Shown: positions 8,690-21,200 of the stretch, one piece after another
Numbering within the stretch: the stretch's first letter is position 1
Layout: each line of letters starts with the position of its first letter
NCBI GenBank assembly: GCA_034620365.1
Contig: JAQGEQ010000020.1
Coordinates: 1 to 64,000 of the forward strand
Direction: 5' to 3'
Source: Pegea sp. RAD2-039
Taxonomy: Eukaryota > Chordata > Thaliacea > Salpida > Salpidae
Length of the DNA: 64,000 bases
Notes under the pieces: model-generated
The model's database searches: none
What the model was told of the DNA's origin: nothing
The model's input: the letters and a program-made list of their open reading frames with translations, nothing else
Position numbers and translations under genes: made by a program

Positions 8690-11600
8690 TTAATATCTAT
8701 GGAGAGTAGATAAGTTTTAAATCGTTGGAGCTTCAAATTTATTTGTTAAAATTTTTGTTTAATCTAAATTGTTTTATTGGGACAAATTTTTTCAAGACAA
8801 ATAAGATGAAATTCAAAAGTTGTTATCCTTGAAATTTATGATTTGAAGTCGTTTTATTCAGTATCGATTCTGAAATCATATTTTTGGGATATTAATCCAG
8901 TTATTACTTTTTGTAGAAATATCATTTATTTATTTACTTTAATAGGTTCATTTAACAAATATCTTTCTATGAAAGCTTTATGCCAACTAATTTTCCTTTA
9001 GATTAAAGAAAAGTTTGAAGATAAAATTCTAATTGGTTATTTTTTAATGATCATTTCTACTAAATCTTGAAAAATTGTGATTTATAATTTTATCTGTTAT
9101 TTTTATAACTTCCAATAAACCTTTATTATTTTTAAAAGTTGTTTCACTGCACTGGCAAAAATAAGCTGAGATTCTTTTGATAGTGGAAGAAGAAAATAAG
9201 AAATGGTCTGCTTCGGCCGAGAACGGCCATTATATGAGCTAGGACAGAAATTATGAAGGTCCAGTTGTATCTTATGAAACAGGGTTCCACTCTCCACGCC
9301 AAAAAGGTTATGCATCGGAACATACGAATTGGTAGAGCTGCGCCCGACAAGTGTTACAGGAGCTGTCAGAACGACACTAACTACAATGATAAATTACCTA
9401 CGAAGCTTCAACTTCGACTTTAATTTGGAGATTTGTGTCTCCTAGAATTGTTATCATTAGATATACTTAACATAGCTCTTCTACCCTGTGTTTTTATTGA
9501 CTTTCCTTTCTCACATTTTTTAAAAAGTTAGTTTTATACGTTTTCGTAAATGAAAAAAGTATCATAGCTTTTAAATGTAAATAATTTAAAATAATGTTTT
9601 ACTTCAATAAAATTATAAAGTTTTGAAGATTATATTTTAAGAAATATATTAAATTTCTGCTAAAATAAAATAAAATAAAGTATTTACATTATTTAATATA
9701 TTATAATGTCATATCATTACCCAATAACTTTAAAAACTTAATTTTAAAAGGCTAAAACTAAACTGAATCTGGAAACCTAGTGATACTAAAAAGATAAGTT
9801 TTTTATTAGAAACTAGAGATGATAAGTTAAATATATCTCTCAAATTACTTTATCGATTTTTAAGACACCAAGAAGTATTATGTTGTAAGATTTTATTCAG
9901 CTTGATTGACGTCGGTTTTTAGGATGATGGAGAGAACAAAGTTTGTAAATAATCTAGATGCTCTAGTAATAAAAAAAGTTATCTGATGTCAGATAGTCGT
10001 GACATTTCAATTTTTCTGCAAAAAGATAATTAATAACCTGTTCGAAACTACTATTTATTTACTAAAGATCTGTGTTTACTACTTTTTATTTTATGTCATT
10101 GTAATGATTCTTTACATAACGCTTCTCTAAAAGGAATAAAATTGATTAGTTTTAATGATGAAATAGATAAATTTTTTATCGGTTTTCTATTTTGTGTTCA
10201 ATCATTGAACGGTCTTATATCTACTTTCGATAAATAAACCATTATGTTTTTGATATAATAAATAAAAGTAATGGGTGAAATTGTTTGTTGTTGTTTTTTT
10301 ATATTACGTTTTTGTTGATAAGTCATCAAGTTTTTTTTTATAGTGTTGTAAAACTAACAATTGTAAGTTTTTATATTTTTGCGTGTACCATAAAAAGTTT
10401 GAACTCATTTATTCAAGCATGAAAGTAATGGCGGTCTAACCAATTATGATATTGAGTCTTGTGTCTTGACGTGTGTGCTTTCTGTCTTCTTCTATTTTTA
10501 TGAATCATGAGGGGGCAACTCTGTTACAGGTCTTTTCTTTATTTACTATTTCTATAAATTTTAATTTAGTTCTAAAGTAATTTATAAATTTTCAGTTTTA
10601 TTTCGCCTGTGTATACCAAACTGAGATTATTCATTATATTAGAATAAATATTTTACTGTAACCGTTTATTTGAATTATTTGAAGGAAATAATTTTAAACA
10701 AGCGAACGTTTTAGCATTTCCCTGTTTGTGATTCTTTTATTTTTATTTATTAAAGTACTTATGGCTAGTTATTAGCATGAATTTCTACTTTGTAGAAAAA
10801 CTTAATATTTTCCTTTATAGTAATTAGTCAAGATCTTTTTTTATATTTTTATAGATGAGGTTATAACTAATAATTACTATATTTTTTAATGGAACTGTAA
10901 AGTTTCAATTACTTTTATATAAATTAATTTAATTTCCTTTTATTCAATGTCTCTTGTGTTACTTTCACCATAAAATCTTTGTTATTTAACTTTTATAAAT
11001 AAGGTAACTCTTAATACTTTTAGTTCATTCAAAATGATTTCTATGAAAATATGTTAAACATTTTCTCTCTTCATTAAGAAATTTATATTTTAAATATTTG
11101 TCATTACTGTTGTCATCTACTTTTTAGTGTGTTGGTAATGATAAACTTTTATATTTACTTTTATAATATTTTCTAAATTCAAATCTAATTTTTATTATGA
11201 TTTGTAAAGAATGAAATTCTATTGCTTGCTAAATTAGCTCACTACTAATTATCTGAAATAGAAGCAAGTTTTTCAATTTATAATTTAATATTTTTAAATG
11301 GTGCTTTATATAGAAGTTTTATTTTAAGAGACTATCAAAAAGTATTTAAGAAATTTATTTTATTTTTAATTAATATCCTATAACACTAAGTTTGTTATAA
11401 TCATTCTTTCGTTTGATTGGAATTTTGATGTATAACTAATTGAAGGTGGTTATAATGATATATCTTTATTTGACTTCTGGTAAAGTCTTGTTATTTCAAT
11501 CATAAAAATATTTCTATAGTCATATTTAATTTTCTTTAAATGTAAATTATTGCATATTCTACAATCAAAATTATTTGATTAAAACAAAAAATTACTTATT

Positions 11601-12177
11601 ATGAGCAGTTATAAAATTCTTTAAATTTATAATTTTTATATTTTCAATTTGAAAGAATACAACTTTTATATTTCTATAAATAATTATTATTAAAAATAAT
11701 TATTAAAAATAACTAGTATATATTTTTGAATTTTGATCTTATCTATGTTCTTTTTTAAGATTTTGTTGAAAGATAAATTTAGCTTATTACTTTTTGTCAG
11801 TATATCATTTTTTTAAAGTTTTTTTCTGTTTATAAGTTAATATTTATTTAAGTTCTGATGATATTGAATAGTTAAGTCAAAAAGAATTAAATTTTATAAA
11901 GATCATTTGTAAAACTGTTTTTAAGAACTGTAATTCCTGGTGTTTTATTGTTTATTAGAGTTGAAGCTCAAAAAAGTTGATATTTGATTGAAAAAGACTT
12001 GTTTTTGGAAGTGTTTATCTAAACATTTACATTAAATCACTATCTTTTTCTTTAAAAACCAGAAGTTCAATCTAAATGTTGGTCATTTAGTTTGATTGTG
12101 GCTTTCAGTATAGATTATGAAATTATCTTTATTATTTTCATGACTACTTTTGTCATAAATAGTCTTTTTGTGTCTCT
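8690..12177. other. Intergenic, no gene seen; small G+C-richer patch
   Basis: Mostly AT-rich. A patch at about 9140-9420 is richer in G+C, opens two overlapping minus-strand frames and contains GGCCGAGAACGGCC at 9216-9229. It may be a degraded repeat but I cannot name it. Confidence 0.4.
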
Positions 12178-12241
12178 GTGATATTTCATTCAACATTGAA
12201 AAACAATTTTTTAATTTTACAATTTTTTATCTGTAAATTTA

Positions 12242-12249
12242 TTTTTCAG
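12242..12249 (+). promoter_or_regulatory. 3' splice acceptor before PTB-like gene
   Basis: TTTTTCAG, 54 nt upstream of the chosen ATG. The open frame continues upstream through it, so it either ends a 5'-UTR intron or serves as a trans-splice site. Confidence 0.45.
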
Positions 12250-12303
12250 AAAAACTTAGACAAATTTTTTTTTCATTGTCTTCTGAAAGCTTACAAAAGA
12301 ATC

Positions 12304-13701
12304 ATGGATGACTGTGAAGATATTTCTCAACTAGTTGCTAACAATTGCTTGTCAAGATCGACTAATGGAACGATTCAACCGAACATAACCACGATGAATG
12401 CTTCGACAGATGAACTTGCTCCTTATGTTCATGTACAACCATCTGTAAATCATCAGGAAAATCTTGTTAATAACCACCAAGAAAGTTTATCAAACCATTT
12501 AGATCATGATTCAATTGCAGTGGAGAACCCTAAAGTTCATGATCAAGTGATGCATCAGTTACCAGCTCCTCAAAACGAAGGTGGTGACCGGCATGTGTTG
12601 CGGGTGGTTGTAGAAAACTTGCTTTATCCTATTACACTTGATGTACTTTATACAATCTTCACCAAATTTGGTAAAGTAATGAAAGCAATTACTTTTCACA
12701 AAAATAATCAATTCCAAGCGCTGATACAAATGGAAAATTCCACTAATTCACAAACTGCTAAGCTTTGTCTAGATGGTCAGAATATCTACAATGAATGTTG
12801 TACTCTACGTATAGACTACAGCAAGTTGCCGCATCTTAACGTGAAGTACAACAACGATAAAAGTCGTGATTACACTCGAGATGATTTACCATCTGGTGAA
12901 GCTAACAACGCAATGGTTCAATTAAACAATGGGTTGAATCCTTACTATTTATCGAACGTACAATCAGCTGGTTTGTCACAAAACGTCAACTCAATGGCCA
13001 ACTTTCAACAATCTCAACTTGGAATGATGCAACACAAAGCTAATGGTCAAATGTCTAACCCCAACGTCACCTTTCAACTTGCTGCCCTTGTTGGAAACCA
13101 ACGAAGTAACTCTTGCACAGTTCTTCATGTTTCCAATCTCAATGAAGATCTCGTCACACCGAACGTTTTGTTTACACTTTTCGGGGTATATGGTGATGTT
13201 GTTCGAGTAAAAATTCTTTTCCAAAAGAAAAGTAGCGCGCTGGTTCAGATGCATGATGACGCGCAAGCGTGTTTGGTCAAGAAGCACCTTCATGGTGTTA
13301 AATTGTTTGGACAAGCAATGCACATCGTCAACTCGAGGCATAGTCAAGTACAAATGCCCCGTGAAGGTCAAGATGTAGAGAACTTGACGCGGGATTATGC
13401 TAATTCGTCCTTGCATCGTTTTAAGAAGCCTGGTTCTAAAAATTATTCTAATATCTTCCCTCCTTCTGAAGTCTTACATTTATCAAATATTCCTCAAGAG
13501 ATAACTGAAACCTTTATAAGAGAAGCCTTCAGTCAACATTGTGCTGTGAAAGGTTTTAAGTTTTTTGCTAAAGATCGAAGAATGGCCTTAATACAGTTAC
13601 ACTCTGTAGAAAGCGCGGTCACTGGTTTGGTTAACTTACATAACTTCAAACTCACCGACACCTATCACTTGAGAGTTTCTTTTTCAAAAGGTCATCTTTA
13701 A
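12304..13701 (+). CDS. Polypyrimidine tract-binding protein-like, three RRMs
   Basis: Predicted 465-residue nuclear RNA-binding protein of the PTB/hnRNP I family, which binds pyrimidine-rich RNA and regulates splicing. It is a single uninterrupted exon. The domains align to PTB RRM2-RRM4: RRM2 about 98-175 (VVVENLLYPITLDVLYTIF, LDGQNIYNECCTLRIDYSKL, then the hallmark NVKYNNDKSRDYTR), RRM3 about 272-345 (HVSNLNEDLVTPNVLFTLFG), the conserved linker LHRFKKPGSKN (370-380), and RRM4 about 388-463 (LHLSNIP, GFKFFAKDRRMALIQ, LRVSFSK). The first 97 residues are Asn/Gln/His-rich with no RRM1, so the protein is shorter than the usual 530-557-residue four-RRM PTB. The frame is open from 12178, but MDDCED at 12304 is the first ATG after the acceptor. 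Lack of introns suggests a retrogene. No disabling change is seen. Confidence 0.94.
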   Translation: MDDCEDISQLVANNCLSRSTNGTIQPNITTMNASTDELAPYVHVQPSVNHQENLVNNHQESLSNHLDHDSIAVENPKVHDQVMHQLPAPQNEGGDRHVLRVVVENLLYPITLDVLYTIFTKFGKVMKAITFHKNNQFQALIQMENSTNSQTAKLCLDGQNIYNECCTLRIDYSKLPHLNVKYNNDKSRDYTRDDLPSGEANNAMVQLNNGLNPYYLSNVQSAGLSQNVNSMANFQQSQLGMMQHKANGQMSNPNVTFQLAALVGNQRSNSCTVLHVSNLNEDLVTPNVLFTLFGVYGDVVRVKILFQKKSSALVQMHDDAQACLVKKHLHGVKLFGQAMHIVNSRHSQVQMPREGQDVENLTRDYANSSLHRFKKPGSKNYSNIFPPSEVLHLSNIPQEITETFIREAFSQHCAVKGFKFFAKDRRMALIQLHSVESAVTGLVNLHNFKLTDTYHLRVSFSKGHL

Positions 13702-14130
13702 ATGACCCTCTATTTTCAAGAAACCAAATCAGCTGATTCTTAAAGTTTGAAAATTTGCCACAAGTATATTTTTGTTTGTCACAGATTTTTTAGTAATGAA
13801 TTACGATAAGCATCACTAGATTGATATTATTTCTATTTCTCAGTGTTTCCAATCCAACCAAAATTTCTGGCTATAAACTTTTAAATTATTCTTTCTGTCA
13901 GTTAAAATGATTTCCATCTTTAGACTCACTATTTGCTTGTACATATTTGTGTATTATGAGTGAACTTTTGGCTGTATACTTTGTTGGACGACGTTTCCCT
14001 ATTTTCTGTTAGTTTTTTCTTACATCTTGTAGTTGCTCAAGTTCAGTACAACTGCCTATGAGGTGGGTTTAGTTTAAGATAATTTTTTATGAACTTTATA
14101 AGCTCATTTTTCGTTTAAACATAAATTGTA

Positions 14131-14136
14131 AATAAA
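14131..14136 (+). terminator. Poly(A) signal of PTB-like gene
   Basis: AATAAA about 430 nt after the stop codon, preceded by several TGTA-type motifs in the presumed 3' UTR (13702-14150). Confidence 0.5.
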
Positions 14137-16623
14137 ACATTTTAAGTGTTTATTGAAAAAGTCAAATATTTGTAAGTCCATTTAAACATTTTTTCTTTGC
14201 TTTAGTTTTCAAATTTGCCTTGATCAATAACTTCGAATCTTTATAAGGTCTTTTTGAACGTACATGAAATTCATACCTGTGTTTATGCGAAGAGGTCGAC
14301 AACCGTCTTTCAATTACGCGCTTAACTGCCTTTTTTCTGGTCTTCATTCTTAAATGTCACAAATATTTCTATATTGAGGTCTCACTTTAATTGGAAATAT
14401 ATCTTTTGACTTTTAACTTTCTCCAATACTCAGTCAACGACATCTGCGATCCTGTTTACCGTCACCTCTGTATAAGAGTTTTCTTTTAAAGTTTGCGAGA
14501 AATTCTCTTTTTTTTGATTGTTATTGTCTCGTTACTGCTGTATAGTACAGCTAAAACTTTGCTGCTAATCTCTAAAAGTGCCATCCACAGCACCTTTAAG
14601 CTGTGCTGTACACACCGAACGATCTGGGCTAGTTTGAAACTGATATCTGTAAGTTTTTTTCCGCAAGCCTTTTGTAAGTTATTTTTTATACAAGTTGCTT
14701 TAAAATGTGACTCTTTTTATTGATGGTGCTGCTATCTTTTGGAGTTATTAGAGATGCTGATGTCTTTAGTTTTCTTTTATTTAAAATTGTGGTTTATCCT
14801 TTTCGTTATTATTCTAACTTTTCTACATTAATTTAGTTCAGCCTTTCTGTCGATGTTATTCTAATAGGTAAGTTTAGTTTTGTCGAAAGTTTGTAAGAAA
14901 AACTGCGATTATCTCGTCATTGAAGCAACGAGTTTCAGCCAAATAACTTTCTTTACAAGCTTTACTTTGTCATTAGTACTTTTAATTTGAAGCTTTTTCA
15001 GTTTTAGTTCGTTTGAGTGGTAGTTAATTTTGTTCATTTGAAAATTTGCAATACAGTTTTTCATAACTTCAAAAAGTGTGGTGGTTTTCTTGAAGCAGTA
15101 TATTTTTAGAAAGTATTTTAAAGAGTTTATTCGTTTTAAAATATTTTTAATTCTTATAAATGGCTTCAAACCAATGTATAGTAAAGTAACTAAAGATATT
15201 AAGAAGTTTAAATCTACGATCAAAAGATCCTACAAATAAAAAAAGACCAAATTCTAAAGATTTTATTTGTACATACAAATCTGACAAAAGGGAACGGGCT
15301 TCCAGATGAAATACTTCTATTTAAATAAAGTTTTTAATGATGTTAATAAGAATTTGTAGTTTCAGATGACTTAGAAATCATTTAATCACTAAAGCGATGT
15401 AAAAGGCTTCAAATAGTAATTACGCCTTTGTGAAAAAAGACCTATAAAAGACCGCTAAAAGCCACATAAATTAAAACCAATAAACTTTTAAAGCTAAGTC
15501 AAAGAAACTCAGTAATAAATACAATTTTTGTGTAATCCTAAACTTTAAGCGAAGTAATATTTGAGACGCTGAGTAATAAAGTCAGCTTTTAGATAGAGGT
15601 AGTTGAGACAACAAAGGAAATATCAACTAACTATCATTCATCAACAGCCATTCAGCATTTTCATCTACAATCTTTTGTGTTTTAAAAATTTAAATCAAAC
15701 ATTTTTTATTCTTTCTTTGTGTTTGTAAAAAACTTGAAAGCAAAATAAATACTTCTCATTTGGATCTAGTATAGAATGAAATTTTCTCTATGATGCATTT
15801 TTATCAGCCTTGAGACGAATAAATAAAGCTTAAATAGTTTTGAAGTTATTTGCTTTCCAGCTATTTATAATAGGCAACTAGTTTATCAAAATCTTTATAA
15901 GAAACCTTAGCATCAAATTGCATTTGATTCATGCCTGAAATACATTCTTTTATAAAGGATAATAAAATCATTACTTCTTGCTAAATACCTTACAATTATT
16001 GTTTTTGCATCATCATTAGATATTTGCTTTCATCTATATATTATTAATTTGCTTTGCTTTTAGAAATTAACTTTTTGACCTAGAGTATTATATTTTTGTC
16101 AATCTTGCAAAAATAATATTTTTTTTTACCTAACGTTTGGTTTATTACACTTTTTCATATCACTAACGGTGCTAAGTGACTTGCCACTAATATGCTGGTA
16201 GAAAAACGACATAAAGTAAATCAAAAGCTGACAATCTAGGTGATATTTTATAAAAGTGTTTAGAGAAAAAACCACCTCCATATAAATCTTTGGTTTATTT
16301 ACTTTCAAATATCCAACCTACAAGTTTATTTATAACTCAAGTCTATAACTCTGTTTGAAAAAATACTCAGTAGTTATTTCTTTGTGATAATCTTTAGGAA
16401 TAAAACATACAAATAGATAAATGATAAAAAATATACAAAAAATAATCTATCGGTAGATAGTCAAATGTTAATTAGATGATGTATAAGTTATAAATCGATG
16501 TAACTGAATGAAAAAATGATTTATTTACAAGACAATAAACTAAGAAGAAGAAAATATGTTAAAAGCTTAGAATTCATTTTAGAAATAAGCTTAAGTTTCA
16601 GCAAAGAGATATTGGGTTAGAAG

Positions 16624-16663
16624 CATACGAAGTACATTTATAGTAGGTACCCTACTGCGTATG
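16624..16663. repeat. Nested hairpin
   Basis: CATACG at 16624 pairs with CGTATG at 16658. Inside it AGTAGG (16642-16647) pairs with CCTACT (16651-16656) around a three-base loop TAC. It stands out from the AT-rich surroundings. Confidence 0.5.
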
Positions 16664-18203
16664 TCAGACGCACACAAATTTGTAAAGCCCTCGACCACAA
16701 AGTGCAAGTTTTTTCTAATTGAAAAGTTTTTCTTAGCTGACCAATTAGAAAGTTTCGTAAGACAAGATGCAAAATTGACCTAACTTATTTAAACACAATT
16801 TTCAGCGTTTATTTCTGACCAGGGTTGCTGGTGTTACACAAACCTCGCAAGTAACAATAAAATTCTAAAATTATTCAACAATTAACATCATTAGAGACTA
16901 ATTACACCAAACACAAGTTCTTAACAATCAGTTATCAGTAAATAAATCACATTTTAACTAAATTAACAGCTAGTAATATTATAGTTTAGTATTGTCTGCT
17001 GGTCTTAACTTTGTATTTTTCAGTTATTTTTATGCAGTCATTTTAAATGATTAATAAGCTTTATTTTTTATACAATTAACTCATTCAAATGTGTCACCTC
17101 AACAAATAGCAAGCCTAGTAACAGTAGCAAGCTTTAATGATTTTTATTTATAGTAAAACTTTTTTGTCTAAAACATTCTCTATATTTTTTTCGGTACAAT
17201 ACATCAAGTATTTGTAATTGCTGGTCGCAATATATAGAAAAGTTTCCTGAATAACTTCTTCGAAAAGAAATTTCAGTAAAACTTGTATCGATCAAGAAAG
17301 TAATTTGTAATCGAACTTTTAAAAAGGTTATAAATCATTTTGTGAATAGACAAAACCTAGTTTAAGCAAAGTCAAGTATTAAAGTTTATGCAAAAAGTTT
17401 AAATCTTAATAAATTTCGATTCTTATTTACAATCATTTTATTAGTTGGAAATACTGACATGTATACATTCAGTTGCAGTTCAATGTTCTTCCTGTTTCAA
17501 GTTTCAAACGATGCTTGAAAGTACATTTTCAGTTACTGTTTATGCTTAGCAGAAACTTTACCAAAAATGTGGGAATAGTAATTAAGAGTAAAGTTTTCAG
17601 CATCAAAAAATTAGATTTACACTTTTAATACTAAAGTAATGATGACATTAGAGTTTTTGCTAATAAAGTTTGTATTTTGCTAGATTTTATCATAAAATCC
17701 TTTTTCCTGATATTCCACAAACATATGTGATTAGAATTCATTTATTTGATGTTTTTTACATCAAGTTTTGATATTTGAAAATTTTTCAAAAGTTAAGCAA
17801 GTAACTTTGGTTAGAGTTCTTTCCTGATGTAGTTCTAAGCTTCACTTCCTCAACTTTAAGTAGTAATAGTTGTTAGATGAAGTAAAAGTAAAAGTGAAGT
17901 AATTCAACCCATCATTTTAACTGTTTACAAAATTAACTAAGTTTACAGACAACTGTAAAAGTACCTTTCAATCTTACTTACATCCAGCTTACCAGGTGAC
18001 AATTTAAAGTAAACTTTTTCAAACTTGTTTATTTGTAATTAAATAACAATAATCTTCTAAACATATTTTAACGATCTTTTTATAAGCTGCAAACAAACTG
18101 TCAGGATAAAAATCATTTTGTTTGGATAAAAGTAGAAGCACAAAAAGCTGTTTTTATCTAAAAATAATTAAAGCAATATAACCTCAATATGAGTTTTTCT
18201 ATA

Positions 18204-18237
18204 ATTTAAAATAGCAGAATTTAAAATAGCAGAATTT
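18204..18237. repeat. 15-bp tandem repeat, 2.3 copies
   Basis: AATTTAAAATAGCAG followed by A repeats with a 15-bp period; the copies are exact. Confidence 0.85.
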
Positions 18238-21200
18238 ATTGGAAAATAACACATAATAATAACATTTTTGACAAAGCAGAACAAATGCTTTTACTGGTCA
18301 GTAATTCATGTAAAATTTCGACAAAATTATAACTACATAAATAGCAATAAACGTAGCTTATAAACATAACAAGTTTAGAAATTGAGACAAGAGTAATATG
18401 ATAGGCATCAAACAAAAAATATAAGCAACTGATTAAATACAAAGATTATTAAAAGTTTCTAAAACTTTTAATTCCATGGATCCATTGGTAATTGAATGAA
18501 AAGTTCGGTTACTATAAAAATCAATTTAAAGAAAAGTTTCAGTCAGTTTCTTTAAAATTTCAAGCAATTAAAGAAACAACCACAAATTATTTGAAAGATA
18601 AATTTGCTTTGAATTATATCCAATAAACTGGGATATTTGTTCAAACCTAATATTCTCAAAAATATATAAATTGTTTTTATAGAATATGTTGGTTGCTATT
18701 AGACGATAATAGATAAAAGATTTTCTAAGAAGAAGACATTCTCATTAAAAAATGAATTTAGATTTTTGGATTTAAGACTTTTGTCGAGAACAAAGTTGTC
18801 CTTCTTTGCATATTAATTCAGTAGAAATTTCTTATTTTATTAACTTTTTATAGTTTGTCATGTAGTTGGAATTTCACTACACATTTCCAAGTGAGAAAAC
18901 AAACTTTAAATTTTTTCTAATTTATTTGTTGAAACTTATAATACAATCAAACTAGAGTATTAACTTTAATCTTATCAAATATAATTTAAGTGGTTTTAAT
19001 AATAGCAATTTCTTTACAGAAAATCTCTAAAATTTTCAGTTGAAGTTAACATTCATAATCGCTTTTATCAATTTTCTCAGTAATTTGGTTTTGGGAACAT
19101 TTCAAATAAACATTTACTACTTTTATGTATAGAAAGTGAGTTTACCGGTTGGGACCTTTAATGTAAGAGTATGTTGACTGAAAACAGTAACAGAAACTGT
19201 TTTTATTACCTAATTTGTCTTTAGTGTGGATGATCATCTTTAGATGGATGTTCACACTTCTATCGACTACTGCAGGTGAATATTGTATTTTTATTCTCAG
19301 TACTTCAATGAAGTCTTATCTTGGGAACACCTAAATGTTTTCTTGGCTTCTTTGAACTTGTAAGCCTCAAATAATCGAAATAAGTTATACTTAAATAATC
19401 AAGTATAAGAATATAAAAAATCAATGATAAAGGTGACAGATTAAATCTTAAGGGGAAACCTAACTGTGTAGTTGGATATTTAAAGTCCATTAGACCTTCA
19501 TTGACTAGCACCACTAGCAAATTATCTCTAAATTATGAATTCTAATAGCTAGACTATTATTATAGAAAGTCAAGCAAAATATTTCATCAAATCGACGGCT
19601 TCTACTAATCATTCAAAAATAAGTTTTAGATTTAAAAGGTCTTTCAAAACAAATGCTATAAGTCGAACGTTGAACTATTTAGCATACGTTAAACTAAATG
19701 AGTTAAATAATAAAACCTATAGAGTTCATTAAATGAATTTTATTTGGCTGACTTAAAACAATCTTATGAAACTATATCAAAAAATCCATCAAATGGTTAA
19801 GTTTTTGATGCTACATTTAAGATAAAAGAATTTAGTTTTACTTTAAAAAAGCTTTTCAACAAAATATCAAAGTTATAAAATAAATAATTAAGAAAAAAAT
19901 ATGTCAACTTTATTCATTATTTTTCAAACATTTGTAGCTTATGTTCAGTAATTCATTGTACAATGTCACTTTTAGAGATACAGTTATGAATCACACTAAA
20001 ATTTAATAGTTTTTCGACAAAAGTTTATTGAATAATCAGTTAGATGATTTGTTTTGTAATATCTTTATTATGATATCAGCTAACAACTAAAATGTCGAGT
20101 CAACAAATTTCATACTTTTTTCTAAGGATATATTTAACTAATCCAATCAATACTGAAATATTATTCCTATGATAGCTTTGAACTCAATTAGACCATAAAG
20201 TTAAATCATAAGTTCATTTTTAATAAAAAATATGTTTTCCATAAAATCCAATGGAATATGATTTAAATCTAAATATTTAAAAGTTGTTATTAGATTTTAA
20301 AAACAAATAAATTAGCAAAAAATGATTTGATATAATTTGACTACATAGTTTTTTATTAAATGACATAAATCATATAAATCGACAAATAAAGTCTTACTTT
20401 TATGCATTAAGTCTTTTAACATATAAAAGTATCCTGATGTATTCTTATACCATTCTTTTATTTTTTAATATTAAAAAAAAACTACAAAAAATGATTTTTA
20501 TTTTCGAAATAATCTCCAATATGATCAAATGAATACATATATATGTTTGCTTTCAATAAATGTAAGGTACAAAAGTCATTGCAGCAAAAACATGTTTTTG
20601 TTCAATAGGTAAACTCATGAAACGTTTTTATCGTATGTAGCAAACCTTGTTTTCCTAAATTAAGCAAACATTTAGTGTTTGTAAAGAAAATGAAATTCAC
20701 ACTTTGAATTCAGTATTTTATGACATTTTTGTCTTCGTGTTTTCAAAGAGCAAATATTTGATAACATAAGAAACTTTAAGATTGTTTATCCTACAAATTT
20801 TCATATCAAACATTTTTATATCAAGTATATTTCTACTTAAAACCAGAATTTCTAATTTACATTTATTTCGAAACTTAATCTTTCAAATTTGCAACCAAAC
20901 AATGAAAAGGTTTGGTTATTTATTTATTTCAATAAATGCAAAGGAGGGTGCCTGAAGAGAGTACCTCCCGCTAACACACATTCTCACAAATATATTGTAT
21001 TAGTTAAGTTATGATAATTAAGCTGAGCAGCATATTAAGATATGCAAGTTAACTTATTAATACCTCTGTGGTTTTTTAGAATACATGGAGTTATACATAT
21101 TTTTTAGCTCAAAACAGATTTTAAAAAATTAAAACTTAATTAAGTGCTTGGTTTAAAATTATTGACTTCTGATTATAGAATCAATTAGTCCACATTGAGC

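Noticed and set aside
9325..9350. TTGGTAGAGCTG, resembling a tRNA D arm / A box
   Set aside because: No matching B box follows at tRNA or SINE distance and no cloverleaf forms.
12991..13416. 141-codon minus-strand frame
   Set aside because: It lies antisense inside the PTB-like coding sequence, whose own frame has clear RRM homology.
14909..15223. 104-codon Lys/Leu-rich minus-strand frame
   Set aside because: Composition is what AT-rich DNA gives by chance; no motif, acceptor or poly(A) context supports it.
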